The translations under genes and the position numbers were made by a program. A stretch of DNA of 64,000 bases from Lepisosteus oculatus (taxonomy: Eukaryota; Chordata; Actinopteri; Semionotiformes; Lepisosteidae). The DNA lies in assembly GCF_040954835.1 (NCBI RefSeq), contig NC_090723.1, positions 7,202,001 through 7,266,000 on the forward strand. The letters are read 5' to 3'. This document shows, one piece after another, positions 52,908 to 63,925 of the stretch. The notes under the pieces were generated by a model. The model had not been told where the DNA came from. It ran no database searches and saw nothing but the letters and a program-made list of their open reading frames with translations. Numbering within the stretch: the stretch's first letter is position 1; each line of letters begins with the position of its first letter.

Positions 52908-55156
52908 ACATGATCGTATCTCACAGACGATACGCTTCCTGTGGGCAGATACAAGCTGTGGCTACGTGTGAAGTCCTGCAGGTGTTTTTCTGCAAATGCA
53001 AAAGTTTTGATGCACAGAGTCTAGCTCTTAAATAACCAGAGTTTCAGTCTGAATTGACCAGTGTGGGAAAAGTTATCCAAGCATGCTTTAAGCTTGTGCG
53101 TATTTCTACAGCTGGATGTAGTATCAGATATACCATATACTGTATGATGTACGTCATGGGACTGTGTGCATCTTCGGTTACATTCACTGCGCAAATTTGA
53201 CACTGATGCAGTAGTTAACCGGGTTTGTATTAAAAAATGAAGAATACACAAGTTTTTTTTTTCAAAACACCTGAGAATATCACGAGTTTATTATAATAAA
53301 CACTCTCCTCTTTCTCATGCCATTATCTGTTTCTGAAATAGCATCTTTTTTTGTTGTTGGAATTGTTGCCAATATTTGTTTTCATTTTCAAATATTCTGC
53401 TTCCCTGGCCCTGGACAGATACTGGCCTTTGTGATTCCTGTACCCAATATACGTTTTGCGTACTTGTGGATTTATTAATTTATTATATTCTATCAGTCAC
53501 AGGCTGTTGTTGCTATTTTTTCCCTCCAGCTCTCTACAGAGGTCGCAGATGACAGCAGGTACAGATAAGGGATATTATCTGAAACACAAGCAGACAAACC
53601 TACATCATCTTCTATTTCAAATTTTACACTTGCAAAAACGGCAAATCATGAAAACCACACACATGATAAAAGAGGAGTGAAGCTTCCTGAGAAATAAAAA
53701 TTACCCTTGCTTGACTGTCTGTTAACAGGCGACACATTGCATAGCTCATAATCAGTGTTGTTCTAATCTCTCGAGATAAAGATCAAGAACAGTTCAGCAG
53801 GTTTCTGTCTAGATAACCTAATTACCTAATATTCAGCCCCCACAAAACAGAGAGTCCTTAATGCAAGAGTTCCTCACACAGACTGCAGACCGTGTGAGCA
53901 GAACAAGTCCCTCAACTTGAGCTATCCTTCACAGACAGGAGATACACGAGCCAAGATCCTGTCAGTACATGCATTCATTGTTAGTAGAAGCAGATATCAT
54001 GCTAGAATTTGTGAAGGCAGCCAAACACCAGGCCAAGTATCAGCCACAATATAATCTAGCAGTACCTTGAGATAGGACAGTGAAGTAAGGGTGCTCAGAT
54101 GTGCAAGAATTCTAAAGATTGGCTTCACTGTGGATTCCCAGTTTGTCAAGGAAGGACTGTCTCAAGCGAGTGAACATGAGTGAGGTCAAGCAGTCGAACA
54201 GCCTCAGTCTAGCAGGTTCTCGGTCATGCATGTGCGATTTGCTCCTTTGGCATTGAACCATGGGCAATTATTCTGGCCCGAGGTGTGGAAAGACAACGCA
54301 AACCTGGCTCATGCTGCACCAGTCCAGCCCCCAGGGGAGCCCATTCATCTGAATGCGGGGGACTGGTGATACCCACACCCACTGCTGCATTATAAAGCAT
54401 TATAACTGCAGTGAAGAAAGGATTAAGGAAATCTGAAACCACACGAGGAACTTGGTAAGCAAAACAAGTGGGATCAAATAAACTGTATAACAAAGGACAA
54501 GTTCCACATCCAGCCAAAATAACCAGTTTGTAATGTTTGCACTTGAACCAAATCGAATGCACAAAACAACACTGCTGGCAACAGAGACGGCCGTTCAGTC
54601 CTGGATATTTTCCTGGTAGGGTTCTTACTCCCTTACCCAACATATCACAAATCGAAACTGTTTATTATATCTTCCTGACACATTACAACAGGAAAGAACT
54701 CCCATTACGCAAATTCACAGAAAACAATCAATGCTGTGCAAAATTCACAGTGCAAAATCAATGCTGTTTTTCCCTTCACCATCACTGTAATTAGTTGTAT
54801 TGTGCGTGGAACTGTGCATTAAATCCACATCAGTTATGTATAAAATAACATCCCTTTTTAAATCGTCTAAGTTAATGCTGTACATTTATAAGTGCATTTT
54901 TGCAAATAAACTGTCCAATCCTTCCAGAGGTCAGCAAAGTTCTACCTGCTTTACATTAGTTTGATCCCGTTATTTTATAAAAATGTTTTGATCCCCGTTT
55001 TCTGCATGGCTTTTTCCCCAGTGTTTCCTCTCAATTCTGGATTGTGTCGTCTGCACAGGGTCTGGAAAGAACTGTTCATTCCAGCCTGCAAAGAACCTGA
55101 TCTCACAGGAATTGCTCGTCAGATACCTAATGACATATTTCAGACACCTGTAGTGC
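52908..55156. other. Intergenic stretch, no gene recognised
   Basis: Unique sequence. A minus-strand open frame of 139 codons (54224-54643) contains no recognised domain and has no gene context. No ABI3-like exon, the next gene in mammals, was found. Confidence 0.45.
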
Positions 55157-55162
55157 TTTATT
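55157..55162 (-). terminator. Candidate poly(A) signal for the B4GALNT2-like gene
   Basis: The minus strand reads AATAAA about 500 nt past the stop codon at 55662. It is the first canonical hexamer I noticed downstream. Confidence 0.45.
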
Positions 55163-55661
55163 CGGCAATACAAGTACCTGTCTTTCTTCTTTGAATTTTT
55201 CCTTCTCAATTTAGTTTTGTTGCATTTTAACAATGCTTTGTATCTCCACTAGAGCTAAAATAGAATAAATCTAATTGTGTATTCCCACCACAAAATTGCC
55301 AAAGTCCCAAAATCCGTCTGTCTGAAAAATATAAGCTCCCAATTGACGTAGTACAGGAGCACAGTTCCCCTTTTGTTTTTAACAAAGTGCACACTTTAAG
55401 AAAAAAAATCCTCCTTCTTCCACATTGTAAAATGTCTCTTTCAATGCACCAATGCATTTCCCCCAATGTCACAAAGAAAAATTAAAAGGAAAACTGTAAA
55501 CTGGAATAAAAGACAATAAGGCTCCATTACTAACAAGAAACCTTTTGGAAGCCTTTTGCGTGCCTGCTTTCGAATTTGCTTTTGGTTCACAAGAAACAAG
55601 CTCCTGTAACACCACACTAGACACTTGCGTAGTCTGTGGATCCTGTAGTGAGAGCATGGTG

Positions 55662-58600
55662 TCAGTTACTGGAGAAACACTTCATCCTGTTCTTAAAGAA
55701 GTGGAGGCCCAGCTTCATTTTTACTTCCTCCTGCTTCGGAGTCCGAAATGTCCTGTACAGTTCCTGTGCCGCCTTCTCCTCTTCGGACAACTTTTCTTGC
55801 GTCCTGGGCTGATGGTCAATGGTGATCTTGCTGCACGAGGCCACCAGCAGGCTGCCCAGGCCGTCCACGAAGAACTCTGGCATAAGACAAAAGAGTGCCC
55901 ACCAGTGAGTACCAGCAGGAGCTGTTGGCATGGCATTAGAGGAAAAAAACTCAGCGCCCGGCCAGCACAAAAATGTCCTTTCTCCTTTTCATCTGGGAAT
56001 CACAAAGAAACAAACTACGATTCAAACTGGTATCAATGCAGCCAGACTATAAGACGGGGCCCTTAACCCCAACTGCTCCAGGGGCGCTGTATAAATGGCC
56101 GACCCTGCACTCTGACCCCAAGCTTCTCTCCCTGTCTGGGTGTCAAGCTGGGGTATGCGAAAAGACAAATTCCTAATGCAAGAAATTGTATATTGCTAAT
56201 AAATTGATCTTATAAATCGGCATCATGCATGACATTGCCGCGTCTCCAAGCCCATTAAAGTCGGCGCCTCTCACCTGTGTGGGCGACCCTCTGGAGTCGT
56301 GGATCAAACCCCACCTTGCGTACTGAGTCAGTCCGGGCCAGGAAGAAGTTGACCACGCCACTAGTGAGAACGCAGTCCGGGAAACTGGGAATAGGCTGAT
56401 AGTGACCCATCCTCCTGCTCACACAATGTCCATCCTCCCCTTCCCCATACACCAGCTGGAACGTGAAGGTATTGCCAGTCACCGAGCCTCCCACCTGTCC
56501 AGAGGAGGAGGTGGAATTCAGCTACGGTTGTTAGATCCGCCCTTAACACTTGTCAACATCCGCCACAGGTTTGCGGATGCTGGTGAGGCAAGGTACATCC
56601 TGGATGGGACACCAGTCCATTGCAGGGCGGATAGACACAATCATGCACACACTTACACCAGGGCCAGTTTTCCCAGAACCAGCATGTCTTTGGACTATGA
56701 GAGCACTCCCTTCTGCCACTGACCATTAATGGCCAGGAGGTAGAAAGAGTGGATAACTTTAGGTTCCTTGGAATAACAATCTCCTCCTCTCTGAAATGGG
56801 AGGACAGCTCAACCCGTACTGTTAAAAAAGCTCACCAAACACTCTTTGTTCTGCACCAGCTCCAACAGTTTGGGGGGTCTCTAGAAAGGGGATGCTGCAA
56901 GTACTACTACGCTGTGATAGAAAGTGCGCTTACCCCTTCTAGAACGGTGTCATACTGCAACCAACTGGAGAGAATTGTGCGCTCAGCCTCAAAAATTATC
57001 GGCTGTGAGCTGACCTACAGCTCTATCTATGAGACCCGCATCCAACATAAAGGACTGGAAATACTTCAAGACCCTGGGCACCCAGCAAACCCCCTCCTTA
57101 TACCCCTCCCCTCAGGAAAAAGACTCAGAACCATTCAGACCAAAACCTATTGACTATTGAAACTGATCAGCTCCCCAGTCATACATTAGCACTTTATGAT
57201 GACTTCTGACAATGCAAGTGGACTATAAACAATTCAATGCACCAGTCACATTATTTTTTATTTTCATTTATTCTATGTTTTTTCTTTTTTAAGTAATCTG
57301 GTTATAAGTTCTATTGTGCCGGATGTTTTCGTGTTACTGTTCTTATTGTTTCATTGTTTAACTGTCATGAGGCAATTTCCCAACAGCTAAGTTGGTAAGG
57401 CAATAAACACTGAATCTTGAACCTTGAAAACTAAAGACTCAGACTTTGGTTCTCCAAGTAATGGCAAAGTAGAGTTTGGGAGTTATTTGGCATGACAGTT
57501 ACTCCTGCCACCCAAAGGGAACCTGCAGTCTGGCACTGATGCCAGTGTCAGTGAGGGATGTACCTCTGGACAGTGCCAGTTCTCATTGGGCACAAGGCAA
57601 GATGGGCATATCTGACCAGCCTCCTTGCTGACTCCCACTGTCCCAGTGTGGATGCAGGAGCAGCACCTGGGAGCCAAGTCTTTAAAATTCCAAATCGTGC
57701 ACTTATGTAAGGAAAATTAATCATCAATTTAATAAAAAATAAATCTCTGCACCTTAATGCCTAAACCTAATGCTGTTATCTGGCATCTCTTCTGACTGAG
57801 CCATTTAGAAAGCCTTGTTTTTTTTATTTTCTCATCAGTTCTAATGAACTCAAAAGCCAGCACAATTTTTGGGAAACGTCTTAGGAGCCCCGGCTTTGGT
57901 TCGTAAGGAAAAGCACGAGAACGCGGCTTTTTCTGGAAAACCTGGAGAAACAATTGGACTCTCACCACGTCCAGCTCTGGCATGGCCTCCATCACTTCCA
58001 CCAGCTTCTCGATTTCGGTGTTGCCCGTGAACAGGAAATCGTCATCCACCCACAGCAGGTATTTGGTGCTGACTTGGGACACCACCAGGTTTCTCCCTGC
58101 AAACCAGCCCTATGGCACAGACAGGAAGAGACAGTCACACAGCGGATACAAGCAGAGGCCCCGGAGGAGAATGCATGCCGAATACAATCCAAACCTCTAC
58201 ACTCATCAAGGATCGTTTCCAATCCAAACTTTCCACAAAAGTTCCAAGCATCCACTGTTAAAGATCCATTTGTTCCTGGTCAGGAGTGCAGTATCCAGGA
58301 ATCTTCCCTGAAATTAAGGCAGGGCCACACACACACACAAGCACCAGCAGGGACAATGTGCAGACTACAAAGAATCCACTCAGCGTGTTTCTGAGTGGAT
58401 TCTTTACACCATGTTTTAGCACCAGGAGAAAAGCGAATGCAAGGAGGACATACAGACTCCACACAGAAGGTGCCTCGGAACCACAATCAAACCCAGGACA
58501 CAACAGGTGTGAAGCATGCAATGCTAACCGGGCACACTAATGTAAACGTTACGAGTTAAAAAATAAGAATGTTGTTTGGAATATGAGACATTTTGAACTG

Positions 58601-60142
58601 AAGTGATAAAGAGGACACCTCCTACAATTATTTTAACCTGTACCAGCACAGCGCCAGGTTTTAAACTGCGGGGTGGAGATGATGTGGCAGTGCATCTGCT
58701 TCAAGGTGCACACAAAAACTGCACTCTCTGAATACTGCCTGCGGGTCAAAACTGTTGTGCGCATTTATCTAGAAGTAGCAATATTTCTAATACGAGACAG
58801 GTGTCCACAGCTAACAAGAGCTCTGTTCACAGTTAACCTGAAAGCAAAAGCTGTAAAAGCATAAGGATTTATTCCTCAGCCACCACCCGGTCTAATACTA
58901 TTCCAGTATGTACCTTGGCTGGAGGCATGATGTACTGCTCAATGTTCGAGCCATTGATTTTCTTTGGGTTGATGCTGTCGTCTGCAACGAGGATTGTCAT
59001 ATCCTTGTAAAAGGTCCGGATGCTCTTAATGAGGACGTCCAGCTGGGGGTATCTCAGAAACGTTTTGGTGACAATTGTCACCTGAGAGCTGATGCCTGCA
59101 AGTGGGACAAACAAAAAGGATTTGAATGCACTGTCTCCCTCCTCCTCAGCACGGCCCCCTCTGCACTGGACTCTGCAATCACCTGCTCTTTCTCAGGGGT
59201 TCCAGTGTTGACTCCTGCTGCCGAAGTAATATAAAATGAAATTGGCACACGTGCTACTCCAACCTGACCGGCCGTTAACTCCTTCCTCATTCAGCACACA
59301 AGCTCCGTAGCGTCAGACAGGAGAGTTAGCACAAGAATGACTTCTATGTGAGGCAGCGCGGGCAGCCATTTGCCACATTGCATTGTAAACCGATTTTATG
59401 TGTAAAGAAACATTCACCTTCTCTCTGTCACATGATATCGAACTTCATTCAGTGCCAGTAAACATGGACAACGAGTGTGTTGTCCTGGGTTTGTTTTATG
59501 GGGGTAGTTTCAGGAGCGTGGTTTTTGTGTTTTGTGCAACCCTAGATTTTGTATTGTATTGTGCTGAAAACCGTGAACCTCCAGTCCCCAGCTAAGCATT
59601 TTCCCCAGAGGAGGAGGAGGAGCCCGTGGCACAGTTGTGAAACGGGCAGCCAGGCAGTGACTCATAATACCCGCACCTGAGGGGCACAGAAAACGTCCTT
59701 TGCGTTTTCGAAAGAAAAGTCAGCATCCGGCTTCAGCACTTTGTTCTTAAGGGTTTCTGAAATGCAAAGCAAATTCATGCCAACGTCTAATCTTACCTTG
59801 CCCTGGATCGTACAGGTGAGGGATCAGAGGCTGTTCAATCACAATGGGGAAGGTGGCGGAATGCTTCTCAAAGGTGAAAGAGACTACGAATAAAAGAAAC
59901 ATGGATCTTGAACTCCTGTGAACTTTATCGTTTGGATATCTTTCAGCTGCTCTCAATAACTACCTAACTGTTCCATGTACTCGTTTATAGAATGCAAAGG
60001 GCATATCAGTTTTTTTTCTTTAACAACATTCATCCTTGAGCATGAAAAAGGCAATGTAAAGTTAATCTAGGATTAGCCGATCAGTCACTGTAAACTTGTG
60101 ATACAGTTTCTTTCGATGTAAAATGCAACCTCTTTTGCACAC

Positions 60143-60188
<46 letters not shown>

Positions 60189-60368
60189 CAGATCTCCATC
60201 CTTGATCCTGTACAGAGTGCTGGTGTAGGTGACATTTCTCAGCAGGTGGTTCAGACGCTCCAGGTTAGAGGTGGAAATAGTCAAGACCATCTCATTCTGT
60301 CCCTCAATATGATCGTCCCTTCCTGGCTTCGTGGTGGCAAGGACGCCTTTGGTTACGCTCAGAGAGAC
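55662..60368 (-). CDS. B4GALNT2: Beta-1,4-N-acetylgalactosaminyltransferase 2-like, 3' six exons (partial)
   Basis: A GT12-family type II Golgi enzyme; in mammals B4GALNT2 moves GalNAc from UDP-GalNAc onto sialylated galactose (Sda antigen). Exons in transcript order: 60368-60188, 59883-59797, 59095-58914, 58109-57966, 56494-56275, 55876-55662. All have GT-AG borders and consistent phases, giving 342 residues to the stop. Numbered from the first visible codon, family landmarks are [39 protein letters not shown] (151-158), the metal/UDP-binding DXD motif in WVDDDF (170-175), [25 protein letters not shown] and [24 protein letters not shown] fits B4GALNT2 better than B4GALNT1, as does the GNGT2 neighbour. 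The N-terminal anchor and stem exons are missing, probably outside the window. Odd: MPPAK replaces the usual MPFGK before GWFAGRN. Confidence 0.9.
56565..56715 (+). mobile_element. L2-like LINE 3' UTR fragment (intronic)
   Basis: Contains 'tcctggatgggacaccag' plus 'tccattgcagggcgg', 'gggccagttttcccagaac' and 'cagcatgtctttggacta', the same modules as 2955-3232. It is directly followed by coding sequence of another LINE, suggesting that one inserted into or beside the other. Confidence 0.7.
56716..57425 (+). mobile_element. 5'-truncated LINE, RT C-terminal part and 3' UTR
   Basis: From about 56716 the plus strand is open for some 145 codons: [20 protein letters not shown], then [33 protein letters not shown] and [16 protein letters not shown]. 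The order 'VDxFKFLG...SxLT...LQRIVRxAxKIIG...LLPSGRRYRSI' is typical of the C-terminal region of fish L2/Rex-type LINE proteins. A stop (57151) ends the frame, and a 3' UTR runs to a short repeat 'ctgaatcttgaaccttgaa', a usual LINE 3' end. It is antisense to the host gene in a B4GALNT2 intron and looks younger than the other LINE relics here. It lacks the endonuclease and RT core. Confidence 0.8.
58369..58405. repeat. Perfect 15-bp hairpin with a 7-nt loop
   Basis: AAAGAATCCACTCAG, loop CGTGTTT, CTGAGTGGATTCTTT. It lies in the B4GALNT2 intron between exons 58914 and 58109, next to an L2-like tail fragment. It could be a template-switch product; a structured RNA is possible but nothing else supports it. 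Confidence 0.9.
58430..58530 (+). mobile_element. L2-like LINE 3' UTR fragment (intronic)
   Basis: 'aggaggacatacagactcc', 'acacagaaggtgcctcgga' and 'aatcaaacccaggacac' with '...aatgctaaccgggcac' are relatives of the end modules of 2955-3232. Confidence 0.55.
60144..60185. repeat. (ATT)14 microsatellite at a splice donor
   Basis: On the transcript strand, (AAT)14 starts at intron position +3, directly after the donor GT of the exon ending at 60188 (CTGG|GT then AATAAT...). The repeat therefore supplies donor positions +3 to +6 (AATA), and the usual G at +5 is a T. Confidence 0.95.
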
Positions 60369-60635
60369 CTGACAGGTGTTTGTTTTTTTAACAAATAAAA
60401 CATTAGATTAAAACAGTGTCTACAGCAAAGGACATGACCTGCACATGTTATCCTGATATTCTTAAGAAACTGAAAATATTGAATCTACCATCAACTGGTA
60501 TTGCAAAATGCAATTTCCATTTTGGAATTTCTTACTGAGCGTGTGGTTTATCACCATTTTCATATCATTTATTATCCAGCCAACTGTCCATACTTACAGA
60601 TAACTGTAAAATATCGTTTTACAGTTATCCCATTG

Positions 60636-60758
60636 ACCTATCCATACTCTAACCTCTTTATCCAGTACAGAGTCATGGGGGAGCTGGAGCCTATCTCGGC
60701 AAGCAACAGGCACTAGGCAGGCTACACCCTGAATGGGACGCCAGTCTATCGCACCATT
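60636..60758 (+). mobile_element. L2-like LINE 3' UTR fragment (intronic)
   Basis: 'ttatccagtacagagtcatg', 'ggggagctggagcctatct' and 'tgggacgccagtctatcgc' are the first modules of the tail described at 2955-3232. The later modules are missing. Confidence 0.7.
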
Positions 60759-61734
60759 TTCACTGATTATCCACTTTCAGAAATAAGTTCTTTAAGCAGC
60801 ACCTATAACTCCTCCCAGGTACAGTAGATGCACAAGGGAATTTTAAAGTTTTGTGGGATCATTTAGTTTTTTTACAAAGGTTACACAAAAGGTCATGGCT
60901 CTTGCTTGTTCCAAGCACTTGAGCACAATTTAGTTTCTTTAGTTCTTTCACTTGAATGGTGCTGATCTTTAAACCTGTTTTACTATTAATATCTGATAAA
61001 CCCTAATATCAATTCTGTTTCAGTGGCAGCGTTCGACACAATGTATTGCTAGCACTGTTTGTCTTACATTTAGGACACCTGTCATAGCACACAATTCGTT
61101 TGACAAGTCAATGGAAACATTTTCAATGTGGCCTTTATTAGGGTAAATCCATGGAATTAATTTAAACTCTTTGGAATACAATGTTGAATTTGTAGGTTTT
61201 TTTATGGGGTTTTCACTGTCCTTTCACTTTTGCTCAGTATAAGAAGCAGGAGAATCAACATTTACCAGTTAATCCAAAATACACTCTGCTCGGAACTGCT
61301 TAACAGATTTGCTTTGGCAAATAAAAAGGCGATACTTTAACCACGAACACTTGACTTTAATCTAAAAAGATCACTGTGGAATGTGTTGCAATAGTTATTC
61401 AAGTACAACTTTACTTAATAATCCCATCACCCACACCTGGTTTCAGACAGAAACTGTCACCCAGCAAGGAAAAAGAAAGGGCTTTGAAGGTCAAATGACT
61501 ATCTTGTGGAAAGAGCTGCTATATGAATAGTAATGGTTATATAAGGCAGTTTCTATACATTTGCGTCCCACAACATGCCTGCAAGCCACAGTTCTAGGTC
61601 TCAGTTTTGAAGGGTTTCTATAAGCAGGAACCAGCTGTCTCAATGAACCACAGTCAATTGTTTCTACTGCTCGCTCAGAGACAGCTGGGGGATGCCTTTG
61701 CTCTCTAAGGTAGGTGTTCTTATTTCTGGTCTAA

Positions 61735-61905
61735 GGCAGCTGGTGCACCTACAGGTACAGGTTTTCTGGGTCTTTTTTAAGCAGCAGCACCTGAAAGAAG
61801 GTCTAGTTAAGCCACTAATGAGCTGACTCAAGTCATTATGAAACCAGCTGGACTGAAAACCTGTCTAGGCATCAGAACCCAGACTGGGGACTTCTGTTTT
61901 GTGCA
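61735..61905 (+). repeat. Interspersed repeat family C, copy 2
   Basis: Shares 'aggttttctgggtctttttt', 'agcagcagcacctgaaag', 'aatgagctgactcaagtca' and 'ctggactgaaaacctgtct' with the family at 32750-32945. The termini are less clear here. A further piece with the terminal motif 'tcctggtcctggagggcca' starts near 62115. Confidence 0.5.
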
Positions 61906-62679
61906 CATCCAGACAGTTGCACTGGTTTGCTATACAAATTGTGACACAAGACTGCCACGCACATATGAATCTGACATTGTAATGTTACTATTTGGAAGTT
62001 TTGCACAGGATACCCATTAGACCATTTTCATGTTGCCAATTTCAAGGAGGTCTGCTGCAACAGTGTGAAAGAAAAGCGATTGCAGTTGAGTGCTTTAGCC
62101 AGTGATATTCACTCCTGGTCCTGGAGGGCCACAGTCCACCTGGCGTTTATATACATATCAAATAAAGACCTGGAAACAGTGGTAATACTGTGGAGACCAA
62201 ATGAATGAACAATTCAAACCAAGTGACTGAAAGTATACCCAGTGGTTGTCCAGACCAGGAGACAATCGCAATGATTTAAGCAGTGCTGTCACAGGTAAAG
62301 GTGAGCTGTACTGACCTGATACTGCGTTTTTTTAGGTGCATATACACTTAACCCTGCAACACAGAAAAATGCAAAGAATTCCTTTTTAACACGCTGTTAA
62401 TGTTACAGAGTGGGCTACTTCAGCTATCGCTGCTTCTTTCCGATACCTGGGCGCTCAGAACTGCACAAAGTAGCACAACCCAATCCAGATTTTGAAGCGC
62501 ACTGTTTCATGTAGGCCCAGTTTGATGCAAGTTTATTTCATTCTGCCTGGCTGGCAATTAGGATTGTTTTCCTTGTAAAATGAACGGTTTCAGGTTATTT
62601 TGTTTTTGCTAGAACCCTAAATGGACAGGAGAGGAAACTGTGTGGAGCTGCTTGTAAAACCTAGAACAAGAGATGCTTC

Positions 62680-62860
62680 TTTACACAAAAGTTTGTGGGA
62701 GTATAGAGCATGTTACCTAGCCATTTTATTGTTCCCGATATCCTATACCAGGATCTCATCCAACCACTTCTTGAGAGAAACCAGGATGAGGCTCTAATGA
62801 GGGTTAGAGCCCTCCTCTCCCTTGTGACCCTCATTATTTTCCCGTGTCCTCAAATCAACT
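62680..62860. mobile_element. Two CR1/L2-type LINE tails joined in opposite orientation
   Basis: About 62680-62735 reads in plus orientation ('tttacacaaaagtttgtggg', 'agtatagagcatgttacct'). From about 62745 the motif appears in reverse ('aggatctcatccaaccactt', 'cttgagagaaacc'). Both parts belong to the family seen at 9926-10290 and 19205-19450. Confidence 0.5.
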
Positions 62861-63224
62861 GAAATTGCTCAGTCCTTTTTTTCAGAATCCTGGAGGGAGA
62901 CTGGAGCCTGAAGTGTTTTGATAAGAAACTGCGTTACACCTAAAGGAAGAGGATTATTAAGCTGAACACTCACATTCCTGCAAGCTACTCCCTGGATGTG
63001 GCAGATGTTTATCCTCATGAGCGTGCTCTTAGTTTCTAGCAAGTGAAAAACAAATTCTAGTTCCAAACATAAGTCATACTGCTACTCTGGCTCCAGATTC
63101 TCCATCGGATCACTTTAAAAACCACAGTGAGCCCCTGTCGCCTTCACATTCATCTTTCTGCACCCCTCCTTTACCCCAGCGGTCTCCTCACTCTGCAGGG
63201 TGTCCTGACTTCTTTGTCCTTTGG

Positions 63225-63545
63225 CCAGGCAGTTGAGATAAGATAAAATAAGATCACTGTATTGGCCGCATACAATTTCTTGTATTAGGAATGCGTCTTT
63301 TCACATACCCCAGCTTGCTGTCACAGACAGGGAGAGAGAAGCTTGGGGTCAGAGCGTAGGGTCAGCCATTTATATGGCGCTCCTGGAGCAGCTGGGGTTA
63401 AGGGCCTTGCTCAGGGGCCCAATGGAGTAGGATTCCTCTGCCAGCTGCCGGATATGAACCGGCCACCTTCCAGCCACAGGCGCAGATCCTTAGCCACAGA
63501 GCCACTGCCCCAACCTGCCCCAGTGGTGAGGGCTAAGCCCCCAGC
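63225..63545 (+). mobile_element. Fish SINE/LINE tail-like repeat
   Basis: 'gagataagataaaataag', 'gatcactgtattggcc', 'gggttaagggccttgctca', 'ggatatgaaccggccacctt' and 'cttagccacagagccactg' are the ordered blocks of a dispersed tail common in fish genomes. Non-coding. Confidence 0.6.
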
Positions 63546-63565
63546 CCAGTGTAGTGAAGCCAAAT

Positions 63566-63650
63566 CAAATATCAAATATCAAATATCAAATATCAAATAT
63601 CAAATATCACATATCAAATATCACATATCAAATATCAAATATCAAATATC
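63566..63650. repeat. 7-bp tandem repeat (AAATATC), about 12 units
   Basis: Successive AAATATC units, two of them varied to ACATATC. It directly follows the tail-like repeat at 63225-63545 and may have grown from its 3' end. Confidence 0.9.
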
Positions 63651-63834
63651 TTTTATTAGCATTCCTAAATACATTTTTTTTTACTGGGTGATCATGTTTG
63701 GCTAGGGCTGCTTCTGTTTGAAACACAACAGAAACTCGTTAGTTGCATTTTTGTATAACAGCCCAAACCACCACCTCATGATCATCAGAAAAGAAATCAT
63801 CATCATCACTTTCAATAAGTGCACATCCAATTCA

Positions 63835-63925
63835 AGGTCATGGTGGCCCGGAGCATTGGAAGCAAGGCATGCAAACTCCACGCAGACAGTGCCACAAGTC
63901 TGGAATTGAACCCAGAAATGACTGG
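63835..63925 (+). mobile_element. L2-like LINE 3' UTR fragment
   Basis: 'ggcatgcaaactccacgcag', 'acagtgccacaagtctgga' and 'attgaacccag' match the last modules of the tail at 2955-3232. The remaining sequence to 64000 shows nothing recognisable. Confidence 0.65.

Noticed and set aside
55545-56066. 173-codon plus-strand open frame
   Set aside because: Antisense to the last B4GALNT2 exon, with no recognisable motif.
62869-63066. Upstream B4GALNT2 exon on the minus strand
   Set aside because: The open frame does not match the stem region of the family and lacks proper splice borders and phase.
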